The notes: generated by a model not told the origin, from the letters alone. DNA of 64,000 bases from an uncultured Bacteroidales bacterium (GCA_903879715.1 CAIRMR010000030.1:1-64000); one strand, 5' to 3'; positions 22,206 to 31,602 are shown, numbered from the stretch's first letter. Program-made: numbers and translations.

Positions 22206-22308
22206 TGTTGCTCATAAGCAACACTAAGAAATTTCTTTTGGCAAAGGGAAACACAGTGAAAAGCTGTGATTTGAAAAAGGCGGGTGGAAACTCCCGCCAT
22301 TTTTTTTG
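22206..22308 (+). ncRNA. candidate small RNA with terminator
   Basis: On the plus strand there are two clean hairpins, TGTTGCT-cata-AGCAACA (22206-22223) and CACAG-7-CTGTG (22252-22268), followed by a strong terminator (GGCGGG/CCCGCC with eight T, 22279-22307). No reading frame of coding character covers it. It may be a small RNA, or just the 3' end of an upstream transcript. Confidence 0.35.
22274..22308. terminator. bidirectional terminator downstream of adenylate kinase
   Basis: AAAAA-GGCGGG-8-CCCGCC-A-TTTTTTTT works on both strands, ending the adk transcript on the minus strand and any plus-strand RNA before it. Confidence 0.85.
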
Positions 22309-22327
22309 CTGCCAAATCAAAGAGTTT

Positions 22328-23497
22328 TTATCGCATATTCTTAAACCCGTTTTCCATGGCGGCTGAAATACGCGTAAATACTTCACCAAATGTACCCAAA
22401 CCATCTATTTTGATAACCCCATGCAATTGGTTGTATTTCTGAATAACAGGAACTGTTTTGGTTTCATGTTCCTGAAGCCGTTTTACAATTTTCGCGGTAC
22501 TGTTATCATATGGCATGCAGTTACCGGTTTTGCTTCTTTCATCCAGCCGGCTGATCAGTTCCAGCGTAGGAACTTCGATTTCAATAATCTTGGAAATGGA
22601 TGAGCCATATTTTTTCAGCAAACCATCCAGGATGTATGATTGTACCAGGGTGCGCGGGAATCCTTTAAAGATAAATCCTTTTACACCTTTGGAGTTAGCC
22701 AGTTTTTTTTCGATAAGCTGAACCACAATTTCATCGGGTACAAGCTGACCATTTTCATATAAATCAGTGATTTTCCGTCCTGTTTCGGAATTAGACGCAA
22801 TTTCCTGCTCCAGCATAGCGCCGGTGGCTACATATTCGAGGCCGAATTCCTTTGCCAGCGCTTTTCCCTGTGAACCGCGACCCGATCCCGGGTAACCGAA
22901 AAGAACAATATTAAACAGGCTTTTACTCAACTCCTGGTTGATAATCTTTGTGATAGCCAGGTTTACATTTTCAATATTTTCGGTGCCGTCCACCTCTAAA
23001 TAAATGCCCTTGTCCCTGTAAAACTGAAGTACTGGCAATGTTTTTTCGTTGTATTCCTTTAACCGGTTGCGGATAACTTTCTCATTGTCGTCGCTCCGGC
23101 CGGAGGTTTTACCCCTGTTTAAAAGCCGAGCTACGGATTCTTCTTCAGGTACAGTAAGGCTTATCAGGCAATTTAATGAGGTATTCAGTTTCAGCATCAA
23201 TCCTTCAAGGATGTAGGCCTGTATGTAAGTACGCGGGAACCCGTCGAACAAAAAACCATTGGAATCAGGATTATCGGTAATTGTTTTTTCAATGATCTGA
23301 ACGATAATTTCATCACTAACCAAACCGCCGGAAGCAATACTACTCTGTGCCTCCAATCCCAGCCTCGACTTTTCGGCAATCTCTTTCCGCAAAAGATCAC
23401 CGGTAGAAATGTAAAAGAGATTATACTTGCTGATAAGGAATTCCGACTGTGTTCCTTTTCCTGCGCCCGGAGGGCCGAATAACGCTATATTCAACAT
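22328..23497 (-). CDS. adk: double adenylate kinase, second half degenerate
   Basis: The 389-residue protein is two adenylate kinase units in tandem. Unit 1 (about 1-190) is complete: P-loop GPPGAGKGTQ (8-17), STGDLLR for AMP (31-37), FDGFPRT (84-90) and the short-lid RGKTSGRSDD (128-137). Unit 2 (about 194-389) keeps the fold but has lost key residues: P-loop GYPGSGRGSQ with Arg207 in place of the catalytic Lys, ATGAMLE in place of STGDLLR, FKGFPRT with Lys for Asp, and no Arg in the lid. So only unit 1 should convert AMP plus ATP to two ADP; unit 2 may be regulatory or structural. Both lids are short and lack the zinc cysteines of long forms. Single gene with its own terminator. Confidence 0.9.
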   Translation of the reverse strand: MLNIALFGPPGAGKGTQSEFLISKYNLFYISTGDLLRKEIAEKSRLGLEAQSSIASGGLVSDEIIVQIIEKTITDNPDSNGFLFDGFPRTYIQAYILEGLMLKLNTSLNCLISLTVPEEESVARLLNRGKTSGRSDDNEKVIRNRLKEYNEKTLPVLQFYRDKGIYLEVDGTENIENVNLAITKIINQELSKSLFNIVLFGYPGSGRGSQGKALAKEFGLEYVATGAMLEQEIASNSETGRKITDLYENGQLVPDEIVVQLIEKKLANSKGVKGFIFKGFPRTLVQSYILDGLLKKYGSSISKIIEIEVPTLELISRLDERSKTGNCMPYDNSTAKIVKRLQEHETKTVPVIQKYNQLHGVIKIDGLGTFGEVFTRISAAMENGFKNMR

Positions 23498-23590
23498 AAT
23501 GGCCTGGTTAAATAATATGGTTATGAATGAATTATTCCCGAGTCAGTAAGTGATTTAATCATCAGGAATTTGTTATTCAAAACTACAAAA

Positions 23591-23620
23591 AAAAAGCTGC
23601 CTTTATCAGAAGCAGCTTTT
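23591..23620. terminator. terminator between ferritin and adenylate kinase genes
   Basis: AAAAAGCTGC pairs with GCAGCTTTT over a ten-base loop. It lies 20 bases behind the ferritin stop codon on the minus strand. Confidence 0.8.
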
Positions 23621-23639
23621 ATAATTATTTTCATGAAAA

Positions 23640-24161
23640 TTATTCGGTAACCAGTGTCGCAACCACTTTGGCAGCGGCCAACGATGAAAGTTCTTTGTCG
23701 ATATGAAATAAACCTCCGGCTTCGTTACCGGCAAGTTTCATCTTATCGAGTATGCCGTGCATGGTTCTTTCTTCTTCTATCTGCTCGTTGATGTACCATT
23801 GCAGGAAATTCCCTGTTGTGTAATCTTTATTATTTAACGCTACTTCGTACAAATCGTTGATGGAGGCAGTAATAAACTCTTCGTGAATCATGACTTTTTC
23901 GAATACATCAAGTAACGAACTATAATCGGCAGTTGGATTATCGAGGGCAAGCAACTGGCTGTAGCCATCTCTGTCGTTAAGATAATGAACAAACTTGAGC
24001 TGGTGCATGCGTTCTTCGTCTGTTTGTTTGAAAAGGAAAGCCGCGGCACCCGGGTATCCTTTAACCTGGCACCACGAAGCCATGGACAGGTATAACCTTG
24101 AAGAATGTTCTTCGTTCTTTATCTGGTTAATTATTGCCTTTTCGACTGCGTCTTTTATCAT
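23640..24161 (-). CDS. ftnA: bacterial ferritin (FtnA type)
   Basis: The 173-residue protein is a four-helix ferritin that stores iron in 24-subunit shells. The di-iron ferroxidase site is visible: a Glu in IKNEEHSSRLYLSMASWC (first helix), DEERMHQLKFVHYL (EExxH, second helix), and the C-terminal helices with IHEEFITASINDLYEVALNNKDYTTGNFLQWYINEQIEEERTMHGILDKM, which hold the remaining Glu and Gln residues. No haem-binding Met as in bacterioferritin is evident. It stands alone between adk and the ATP synthase cluster. Confidence 0.93.
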   Translation of the reverse strand: MIKDAVEKAIINQIKNEEHSSRLYLSMASWCQVKGYPGAAAFLFKQTDEERMHQLKFVHYLNDRDGYSQLLALDNPTADYSSLLDVFEKVMIHEEFITASINDLYEVALNNKDYTTGNFLQWYINEQIEEERTMHGILDKMKLAGNEAGGLFHIDKELSSLAAAKVVATLVTE

Positions 24162-24244
24162 GATTTTAAAATTTTAAAAACTTTACACTATTTAAAACAA
24201 GTGAATAGCGGAATGTTGTAGATTCATACCGCAGTGATTTCACC

Positions 24245-25132
24245 TTATTGGTTCTTCAACGCTTCAGCACCACTCACAATTTCAAGGATTTCCTTGGTAA
24301 TTGCGGCCTGGCGGGCTTTATTATACGCAAGGTTAAGTTCCTTGATGAGATCGCCTGCATTGTCAGTTGCCTGGTGCATGGCCGTCATACGCGCACCGTG
24401 TTCGGAAGCATACGAATCGAGAACGGACTTGTAGAACTGTATTTTCAGTGACTTTGGAATTAATTCCTCAACAATTTCTTCTTTTGAGGGTAAGAAGATG
24501 TAGTCGGTATTGCTTTTTGAAACAACAGCACTTTCGGCAGGAGCTTCAACAGGTAGAAATTGTTCAACTGCCACCCGCTGTACAACCGCATTTTTAAACT
24601 GATTGTAAACTATATCCACCCGGTCGAATTCCTTATTGACAAACGCATTCATAACTGAGGATGCTATTGCCGAAACGTTTTCGTAGGTAAGGCTATCGAA
24701 TACCGAATCATGCGAAGAAATTACATTATAGCCGCGTTTAGTAAAAAACTCGGTTCCCTTGCGGCCAATTGTAAGCACGCTTACATTCCCTGCTTTTAAT
24801 TGAGTTGCATACTCAATCTGAATCCTCTGAGCTGCTGTGCGCAAAATGTTTGTATTAAAAGCGCCACAAAGTCCACGGTTGGAAGTAAGAACTACAATCA
24901 GCACTTTGTTGGGTGTACGTTGCTGGGTATACAGATTACCATCGCCTGAATCGAGGCTGGCACTCAGGTTTTGCAGAATATCCTTCAGCTTTGCCGCATA
25001 AGGACGCATTTTCAGAATGGCGTTCTGAGCCTTACGCAACTTCGAAGCCGCCACCATTTTCATGGCGCTGGTGATCTGCTGTGTCGATTTTACCGAAGCA
25101 ATCCTGATTCTGACTTCCTTTAAATTCGGCAT
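24245..25132 (-). CDS. atpG: ATP synthase F1 gamma subunit
   Basis: The 295-residue protein is the central rotating shaft of F1. The N-terminal helix (MPNLKEVRIRIASVKSTQQITSAMKMVAASKLRKAQ) and C-terminal helix (SEHGARMTAMHQATDNAGDLIKELNLAYNKARQAAITKEILEIVSGAEAL) form the coiled coil, and both match the family end signatures. The middle shows VVLTSNRGLCGAFNTNI. It is the last gene of the six-gene cluster. Beta (atpD) and epsilon (atpC) genes are not here, the usual split in Bacteroidota. Confidence 0.97.
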   Translation of the reverse strand: MPNLKEVRIRIASVKSTQQITSAMKMVAASKLRKAQNAILKMRPYAAKLKDILQNLSASLDSGDGNLYTQQRTPNKVLIVVLTSNRGLCGAFNTNILRTAAQRIQIEYATQLKAGNVSVLTIGRKGTEFFTKRGYNVISSHDSVFDSLTYENVSAIASSVMNAFVNKEFDRVDIVYNQFKNAVVQRVAVEQFLPVEAPAESAVVSKSNTDYIFLPSKEEIVEELIPKSLKIQFYKSVLDSYASEHGARMTAMHQATDNAGDLIKELNLAYNKARQAAITKEILEIVSGAEALKNQ

Positions 25133-25155
25133 AAAATTGAATTAAAAACTATCTG

Positions 25156-25193
25156 AATCCCTGTTCTTTCAAATGCATGAAAGAACAGGGATT
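25156..25193. repeat. 15-bp perfect hairpin between atpA and atpG
   Basis: AATCCCTGTTCTTTC (25156-25170) is perfectly complementary to 25179-25193 over an eight-base loop. It begins four bases downstream of the atpA stop codon. No T run follows, so it is unlikely to stop all transcription; it may stabilise or process the mRNA. Confidence 0.75.
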
Positions 25194-25196
25194 TTA

Positions 25197-26777
25197 TTAA
25201 ATATACTTAGCTGATACTTCTTTTGCCAGATTGTCGATCGTCTTCAGAATCTGGTCATCAAGCTTCCCTTGTTTCAGGTCAGCCAGAAGTTCTTTATGGC
25301 TGGTTTCGAGATGATGGAGAAATTCAGTTTCAAAATCACGTATCGATTTAACAGGAACTTTCTGAAGCAAGCCACGGGTTCCGCAGGCTATGATAGCAAT
25401 TTGTTTTTCAACCGGTACAGGTGAATACTGTGGTTGTTTCAAAATTTCAACATTGCGGGCTCCCCTGTCGAGGATGTTTTTAGTGGCGGTATCAAGGTCG
25501 GAACCGAATTTTGAGAACGCTTCAAGTTCGCGGTATTCAGCCTGGGCCAGCTTAAGAGTTCCTGCAACTTTTTTCATCGCTTTGATCTGGGCATTTCCTC
25601 CTACACGTGATACCGAAATACCAACGTTAATAGCCGGACGAATACCTGAATTGAAAAGCGTTGTTTCGAGGAATATCTGTCCGTCGGTAATCGAAATTAC
25701 ATTGGTTGGGATATATGCCGAAACGTCGCCTGCCTGAGTTTCGATGATAGGAAGAGCCGTTAACGAACCTCCGCCCTTTACAAGTGGCCTGATCGATTCC
25801 GGTAAGTCATTCATCTGTTTTGCAATTTCATCACTCTTGATGATTTTAGCTGCACGTTCAAGTAAGCGTGAATGCAGATAGAATACGTCACCTGGATACG
25901 CTTCGCGTCCCGGTGGGCGACGGAGCAATAATGAAACTTCGCGGTACGCAACTGCCTGTTTCGAAAGATCATCATAAATAACCAAAGCTGAACGACCCGT
26001 ATCACGGAAAAATTCACCAATTGCAGCACCGGTAAACGGAGCGTAAAACTGCATGGCAGCAGGGTCGCTGGCGGTAGCCATAACGATAACCGTGTAAGCC
26101 ATGGCACCGTGATCTTCCAGTGTCTTTACAATATTAGCAACTGTAGAGCCTTTTTGTCCAATAGCCACATAAATACAGAATACAGGTTCGCCTTTTTCGT
26201 AAAATTCTTTCTGATTGATAATGGTATCAATAGCGATAGCAGATTTACCGGTTTGGCGGTCGCCAATGATAAGCTCGCGCTGTCCACGACCGATAGGAAT
26301 CATAGCATCTATAGCTTTTATACCGGTTTGTAACGGCTCGGTAACAGGCTGGCGGAAGATAACACCCGGAGCTTTGCGCTCAATAGGCATTTCGTAAAGC
26401 TTGCCTTTAATTTCGCCTTTACCGTCGATGGGTTCGCCCAGGGTATTAATTACACGTCCAAGCATTCCTTCGCCTACCCGTAAGCTTGCAATTCGTTTGG
26501 TGCGCTGAACCTTGTCGCCTTCTTTTATATTTTTTGATTCACCCAGCAGTACAACGCCCACGTTATCTTCTTCGAGGTTGAGCACTATACCTTTGGTGTC
26601 GGTTTTTGTAAATTCAACAAGTTCGCCGGATTGTGCGTTGGAGAGGCCATAAACACGGGCAATGCCGTCGCCTACCTGCAACACAGATCCGATTTCCTTG
26701 ATTTCGGCTTCAGTTGAAAAACCGGCCAATTCCTGCCGCAGTATTGCAGTTACTTCTGCGGGTTTAATTTGTGCCAT
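25197..26777 (-). CDS. atpA: ATP synthase F1 alpha subunit
   Basis: The 526-residue subunit forms the non-catalytic half of the alpha3-beta3 ring. It has the barrel domain (residues 1-95), Walker [14 protein letters not shown] (about 171-183), the signature region [47 protein letters not shown], the [14 protein letters not shown] segment holding the arginine finger, and the C-terminal helical domain. It is separated from atpH by about 80 bases of GTTAATGGTTA repeats and from atpG by a strong hairpin. Confidence 0.97.
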   Translation of the reverse strand: MAQIKPAEVTAILRQELAGFSTEAEIKEIGSVLQVGDGIARVYGLSNAQSGELVEFTKTDTKGIVLNLEEDNVGVVLLGESKNIKEGDKVQRTKRIASLRVGEGMLGRVINTLGEPIDGKGEIKGKLYEMPIERKAPGVIFRQPVTEPLQTGIKAIDAMIPIGRGQRELIIGDRQTGKSAIAIDTIINQKEFYEKGEPVFCIYVAIGQKGSTVANIVKTLEDHGAMAYTVIVMATASDPAAMQFYAPFTGAAIGEFFRDTGRSALVIYDDLSKQAVAYREVSLLLRRPPGREAYPGDVFYLHSRLLERAAKIIKSDEIAKQMNDLPESIRPLVKGGGSLTALPIIETQAGDVSAYIPTNVISITDGQIFLETTLFNSGIRPAINVGISVSRVGGNAQIKAMKKVAGTLKLAQAEYRELEAFSKFGSDLDTATKNILDRGARNVEILKQPQYSPVPVEKQIAIIACGTRGLLQKVPVKSIRDFETEFLHHLETSHKELLADLKQGKLDDQILKTIDNLAKEVSAKYI

Positions 26778-26784
26778 AGTGGTA

Positions 26785-26822
26785 AATAGTTAATGGTTAA
26801 TGGTTATTAGTTAATGGTTGTT
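26785..26822. repeat. short tandem GTTAATGGTTA repeats between atpH and atpA
   Basis: Imperfect copies of GTTAATGGTTA follow each other in the gap. Similar words recur at 53600-53645 and 54970-55030. Confidence 0.6.
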
Positions 26823-26858
26823 TTCAACCCCCAAATCCTAATCCCTAAAACCTCTTTT

Positions 26859-27416
26859 TTAAAATCCTCTTACAAATAGATTCTTCTCAAAATCCTTTTT
26901 AAGTTCTTTTATTTTTGTTGAAAGACTCTGATCAATTTGAAAATTATCCAGATTAATTACAAAACCGCCTAATAAAGTTTCGTTGGTTTTTTCGACAAGG
27001 TCAATTTTTTTATCAGTCAGTTTACTTAAAATCTCAAGTACACCTGCTTTATCCTGAGGGGCAAGTTCCACGGCAGAAGTTACATAAGCTGTTTTAATTC
27101 CTTTCGACGCTTTATATAGGTCTGCAAAAGCTTCGGCTATAGAAGGAAGATACCGTTCGCGACGCTTACGTATCATAAGGCTGATAAAACTGAGTGACAT
27201 CCTGTTCATGGATGCTCCGAATATCTTACTAACTACCTTATTCTTTTTATCTGCATTTATAACAGGATTTTGAAGCATTCGCACAAAATCATGGTTCGAA
27301 GTACAAACTTCTCCAAGCATCGTCATATCCTCATACGCATTCTCAACTATACCTTTTTCCTCAGCAAGGTCAAAAAATGCAGCAGCATAACGTATGGTTA
27401 TTTTAGTATAACTCAT
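26859..27416 (-). CDS. atpH: ATP synthase F1 delta subunit
   Basis: The 185-residue protein joins the peripheral stalk to the top of F1. Its start (SYTKITIRYAAAFFDLAEEKG) and C-terminal part (SKLTDKKIDLVEKTNETLLGGFVINLDNFQIDQSLSTKIKELKKDFEKN) match the family, including the LLGGFVI strand. It lies 22 bases behind atpF on the same strand. Confidence 0.94.
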   Translation of the reverse strand: MSYTKITIRYAAAFFDLAEEKGIVENAYEDMTMLGEVCTSNHDFVRMLQNPVINADKKNKVVSKIFGASMNRMSLSFISLMIRKRRERYLPSIAEAFADLYKASKGIKTAYVTSAVELAPQDKAGVLEILSKLTDKKIDLVEKTNETLLGGFVINLDNFQIDQSLSTKIKELKKDFEKNLFVRGF

Positions 27417-27438
27417 TTGAGGTTTTTATAGATTCTGC

Positions 27439-27933
27439 CTAATTAATTTTTACGTCTTTCAGGAGCTTTTCTGTAAGCTCATGCTGTTGCTTCTTGTTTT
27501 CAAGTTCTTTCCCAATAAGCTTTTCAGCTATTTCGATTGAAATTGATGCTATCTGATTTTTCAGATCATTGATGGCAGCCATTTTTTCATACTGAATATT
27601 TTCGCGGGCATTTTCCATAATTCTGCCTGCTTCTTCATTCGCTTTAACACGGGCTTCATCCAGGATTGCTTCTTTCACTTTACGGGCGTCACGCATCAAA
27701 GCATCGCGCTCGTCCTTGGCATCACGTAAAAGTTGTTCGTTGCCGGCTTTTAACTGAAGCATTTCCTTTTTTGCGTCATTGGCAGCTTCCAGCGCCTTTT
27801 CAATGGAGTCTTCACGTTGGTGTATGCCTTTCATGATGGGTTTCCAGGCATATTTGCCAAGGACATACAATACCAGGCTGAACGAAACCAACATCCAGAA
27901 TATCAAGCCTATACCAGGAGTTACTAATTGCAT
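27439..27933 (-). CDS. atpF: ATP synthase Fo b subunit
   Basis: The 164-residue protein has one membrane helix at the start (LIFWMLVSFSLVLYVLGKYAWKPI, about residues 9-32) followed by a long charged coiled coil rich in Ala, Glu and Lys, the peripheral stator stalk. Length is typical. Confidence 0.94.
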   Translation of the reverse strand: MQLVTPGIGLIFWMLVSFSLVLYVLGKYAWKPIMKGIHQREDSIEKALEAANDAKKEMLQLKAGNEQLLRDAKDERDALMRDARKVKEAILDEARVKANEEAGRIMENARENIQYEKMAAINDLKNQIASISIEIAEKLIGKELENKKQQHELTEKLLKDVKIN

Positions 27934-28161
27934 ATTGTGTGGTATAAATGATTTAAAATTTGTTTACTCTACAATTCCGGAATACAATAATCTGATTTAA
28001 GAATACCGATTAACGAGCCTAGATTTATGATGTATTGTTCTATTAACTTTTACTTCAAAAATCTTAATTCATTATTCCTTGTTCATTATTCTTTTTTCTT
28101 CATGAATACCGTATTATCCCGAAAAAAATTTACACTTCGACTTAAACAATTCAACTACCGC

Positions 28162-28182
28162 ATCCCTGCCAGTCGCAGGGAT
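28162..28182. repeat. hairpin downstream of atpE
   Basis: ATCCCTGC (28162-28169) pairs perfectly with GCAGGGAT (28175-28182) over a five-base loop, 20 bases past the atpE stop codon on the minus strand. The 270-base gap to atpF is otherwise AT-rich without genes. Confidence 0.7.
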
Positions 28183-28202
28183 ACAGCAGCCAAAATTTGT
28201 TT

Positions 28203-28481
<279 letters not shown>

Positions 28482-28493
28482 TTAATAAAAGAT

Positions 28494-29648
28494 TTAGTGT
28501 TCAGTGGTATGTTCTTCGGTATGTTCGTGTTCTTCCATTGCCATTCCGAAGTAAATGGATGAAAGCAATGCAAATACATAGGCCTGGATAAAAGCTACCA
28601 GCAATTCGAGAAGGCTCATGAAAACGCCAAAGGCGATAGAAAATATTGATACTCCGTATCCGGCCACGATATTCATATTGCCGAAAATAAAGATCAGGCT
28701 CATAAATCCAAGCAGGATAATATGACCGGCAGTCATGTTGGCAAATAAACGGACCATTAGTACAAAAGGCTTTGTAATTACACCTACAATCTCAACGATA
28801 GGCATGAGCGGAATAGGTATTTTTAGCCACCAGGGTACTCCCGGAGCATTTACAATATGTTTCCAGTAACTTTTATTCCCGTTAAATGTGGTAATTGCAA
28901 ATGTGAAAAGAGCCAGAACCATGGTAATAGCAATATTACCTGTTAGATTAGCTCCTCCTGGGAAAATGGGAACAAGACCCAAAAGGTTATTCAGAAAAAT
29001 AAACCAGAACACGGTCAGCAGGAATGGCATAAAACGCGCGTAATTTTTTTTACCCAAACCGGGAATAGCGATATCATCACGAACAAAGATGATTAAAGGC
29101 TCAAGCAAGGATTGGAGTCCTTTGGGAGCAGTATTTGGATTTTTGTTGTATTTATTCCCTATTGAAATGAAGATAATACACAGTAGGAGGACACTGATAA
29201 ACAACGATAATACATTTTTTGTAATCGAAAAATCGAGAGGCAGTTTTGCAGACGCATCAATAGTTTCGCCATCTTCCAGTGTTTTTACAATCTTACCTTC
29301 GTATTCGCCTTCCATCATTAACCTGTAACCGCGGTACGCTTCGTGGCCATGATGAAAATGCCCCGAACTGAAAGAAACAAGTTTGCCGTTATCGAGTAAT
29401 ATTACAGGCAGTGGAATCGAAAGGTGGAAATCGTTGTAGGTCAAAATGTGCCATTCGTGTGCATCAACGATATGATCGATGATCATTTTACCGGCATCAA
29501 AAGCTTTTTTTTCAGTTTGTTCGTGCGCCGGAACCGATGGACTCGTGATAGTGTCGTGTGAGGCTGTATTCCCATAAGTAAACCCTGATAATAACAAGGC
29601 AAATAAAACGACCTGCAACCTGGCTGTATGTAATAACTTTCTGATCAT
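28494..29648 (-). CDS. atpB: ATP synthase Fo a subunit with extended N-terminus
   Basis: The 384-residue protein is longer than the usual 250-280 because of an N-terminal part of about 130 residues: a signal-peptide-like start (RKLLHTARLQVVLFALLLSGFTYG) and a soluble domain rich in His (HIVDAHEWHILTYNDFHLSIPLPVILL), common in Bacteroidota. The C-terminal half holds five or six membrane helices and the essential Arg in LMVRLFANMTAGHIILLG, with a His/Glu-rich tail EEHEHTEEHTTEH. ATG 29648 is chosen because the predicted transcript start (near 29707) lies inside the longer frame that runs to 29735. First gene of the atp operon. Confidence 0.92.
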   Translation of the reverse strand: MIRKLLHTARLQVVLFALLLSGFTYGNTASHDTITSPSVPAHEQTEKKAFDAGKMIIDHIVDAHEWHILTYNDFHLSIPLPVILLDNGKLVSFSSGHFHHGHEAYRGYRLMMEGEYEGKIVKTLEDGETIDASAKLPLDFSITKNVLSLFISVLLLCIIFISIGNKYNKNPNTAPKGLQSLLEPLIIFVRDDIAIPGLGKKNYARFMPFLLTVFWFIFLNNLLGLVPIFPGGANLTGNIAITMVLALFTFAITTFNGNKSYWKHIVNAPGVPWWLKIPIPLMPIVEIVGVITKPFVLMVRLFANMTAGHIILLGFMSLIFIFGNMNIVAGYGVSIFSIAFGVFMSLLELLVAFIQAYVFALLSSIYFGMAMEEHEHTEEHTTEH

Positions 29649-29713
29649 TAGCCTATTTTCGAATTTGAATGCAATATTACTAAGATTTAATGAAATTATC
29701 TCTCTATTCATTT

Positions 29714-29721
29714 CAAAATTA
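29714..29721 (-). promoter_or_regulatory. -7 promoter box of the atp operon
   Basis: The minus strand reads TAATTTTG, a TAnnTTTG match about 65 bases before the atpB ATG. No good -33 TTG at the normal distance was found. Confidence 0.45.
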
Positions 29722-29735
29722 CGAAATACTTTCAA

Positions 29736-30354
29736 TTTTATTAAGAATGTTATTTGTAATCACAAGTTTTCTGATATAAATATTGAGTGTTATCTTTTTA
29801 GCTTAGAATTTAAGGTTTCGAACTTATAAAATGACAGAAGATAGATTTAATATTGAAACAAATACCAAAAGTTTTAGTACCACAAAATGTCCATTTTAGA
29901 ATTTGGTTTGGTTTGAGCAAATAGACTTAATAACCTGTTTGCGACCCGAAAAGTTAATAAAACGTCAACTCAATTACTCAATAATTAATTTTAATTTTAT
30001 GTGACCATATTGGGGGCAAGTTGTTGTATCTTTATAACTTGTATGTTAGATTGAGATAGATAAGTTGCCGTTGATTTTCATCTTGACTAAAAGAATTTTC
30101 AAGACACAGACTGTTATTGCTTGACAAATTGAAAGTTGACAGTATTATCATTAACGAATATTTAATAAAAGTTATAACAATGTAAATTATAGTGACATGA
30201 AACGAGCCATGCCAATAAATTGTCACACACAGGGATGATTATTGCTGGCGAACCTTTAGCTCACGAACACCTTTTAAAATAAGTAAGATGTGAGTAATTC
30301 CATCTGACTCGTAAAATTTATAGTGAGCCTGTCGAACTAAATAAATAATAACAC
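29736..30354. other. gene-free AT-rich stretch
   Basis: No convincing gene, RNA or repeat is visible in 620 bases. It separates the divergent atp operon and lipoprotein gene and must contain the promoter of the latter. Confidence 0.5.
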
Positions 30355-30912
30355 ATGAAAATAATAGTGTTATTACTTGTATTAGTCTTTCTCTTTTCCT
30401 GCGAAAAAGAGAAAAAGCCAAAACCTGAACCAGAAATGATATTAACGGAAGCATATATTATTGGTTTCGATCAGTGTGTTGCCAAAGGAAGCCATGTAAT
30501 AGTTACCAATAATTACATGGATACCTTGGTTGCCTATCTTATGTATGGTGAGAATAAACATATTAACAGGTTAGATACTATATATAAATTCCCTGGTTGC
30601 TACCATGTTTTTAGTGCTGGTGATACTGTTTTCACTATCCCGGAATATTACTATACATACTATCTTGAAGATTTTCTCTTTCCTGAATCTGTCCGAAACA
30701 ATTATCGGATTTTCCTCAACTATACTCTAATAAGGGAGGAAGAAAAATATCCAGTGCTTTGCACAGCAGATAATTATAGGTTTCAATTTAACAGATTCGT
30801 TAGGGGTAGGCAAATAAAAATTAACTATGCCACCAAATACCCATTACATAGCTTAAAACAGCTACTTTTGTTTGCTAGACAAGCAAAAGATGGAATTTAC
30901 CGTTTTCTCTGA
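30355..30912 (+). CDS. predicted lipoprotein, unknown function
   Basis: The 185-residue protein starts with a signal peptide ending in a lipobox, VFLFSCEKEKKPKPEPE, with the lipid-bearing Cys at residue 16 and a charged linker behind it. The rest is Tyr- and Phe-rich, probably beta (YYTYYLEDF). No family is recognised. AT-rich base composition differs from neighbouring core genes. Its 3' end overlaps the start of the tadA transcript: the tadA promoter box lies within its last codons. Confidence 0.7.
   Translation: MKIIVLLLVLVFLFSCEKEKKPKPEPEMILTEAYIIGFDQCVAKGSHVIVTNNYMDTLVAYLMYGENKHINRLDTIYKFPGCYHVFSAGDTVFTIPEYYYTYYLEDFLFPESVRNNYRIFLNYTLIREEEKYPVLCTADNYRFQFNRFVRGRQIKINYATKYPLHSLKQLLLFARQAKDGIYRFL
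30864..30871 (+). promoter_or_regulatory. -7 promoter box of tadA, inside the lipoprotein gene
   Basis: TACTTTTG fits TAnnTTTG, 19 bases before the ATG at 30890, and lies within the 3' coding end of the upstream gene. Confidence 0.55.
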
Positions 30913-31336
30913 TGAATCCTTTATGCGTGAGGCGCTGAAAGAAGCCCGAAAAGCACTTGGCAAGGACGAAGTTCCGATCGGAGCCGTTATTGTTTGCGAG
31001 AACCGTATTATTGCCCGGGCACACAATCTTACCGAACAACTTAATGATGTTACGGCTCATGCCGAAATGCAGGCGTTTACTGCCGCGTCAGGGTTTATGG
31101 GCGGGAAATACCTCGAAGGATGCACATTATACGTAACCGTTGAGCCATGTGTAATGTGTGCCGGGGCTTCGTTCTGGAGCCAGATCAGCCGGATAGTTTA
31201 TGGCGCAAGCGATATTAAACGAGGCTATGCTTTACTGAGTTCCTCTGTTTTGCATCCGCGAACAAAGGTTACCAGCGGTGTGCTTGCCGAAGAATGCGGC
31301 GAATTGATGAAAGATTTTTTCAGAAAAAAGCGATAA
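30890..31336 (+). CDS. tadA: tRNA-specific adenosine deaminase TadA
   Basis: The 148-residue enzyme changes A34 to inosine in tRNA-Arg(ACG). The zinc and catalytic residues are visible in THAEMQAF-type form (TAHAEMQAF, about residues 53-61) and EPCVMCAGA (about 84-92). A TTG at 30872 would extend it by six residues and overlap the lipoprotein gene; the ATG at 30890 after the promoter box is preferred. Fits normal length. Confidence 0.93.
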   Translation: MEFTVFSDESFMREALKEARKALGKDEVPIGAVIVCENRIIARAHNLTEQLNDVTAHAEMQAFTAASGFMGGKYLEGCTLYVTVEPCVMCAGASFWSQISRIVYGASDIKRGYALLSSSVLHPRTKVTSGVLAEECGELMKDFFRKKR

Positions 31337-31407
31337 AAATGAATTCGGGAATGGGGGTAAACATTAAAATATAAGTAACTAATCAGCTTACTCAAAAAGT
31401 ATTTTAG

Positions 31408-31513
31408 CCGCAGATTACACAGATTACACAGATTAAAACAGTTTTTTAGTTTTTTAGATGAAATTTGAGCATAAGTTATCTAAATTTATCTGTGTAATCT
31501 GTGTAATCTGCGG
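31408..31513. repeat. 26-bp perfect inverted repeat of the GATTACACA type
   Basis: Positions 31408-31433 are perfectly complementary to 31488-31513. Each arm contains two direct copies of the nine-base word AGATTACAC. The arms are separated by 54 AT-rich bases. No gene lies in the gap between tadA and the ferredoxin gene. Confidence 0.85.
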
Positions 31514-31602
31514 CAAATATTTGTTTGCCAATGTTTTAAATTAAATAATTAGTTCCAAATATAAATGTTTTCGGTTTTTATGGCTCGCCTTGCGGGAAAT
31601 CG

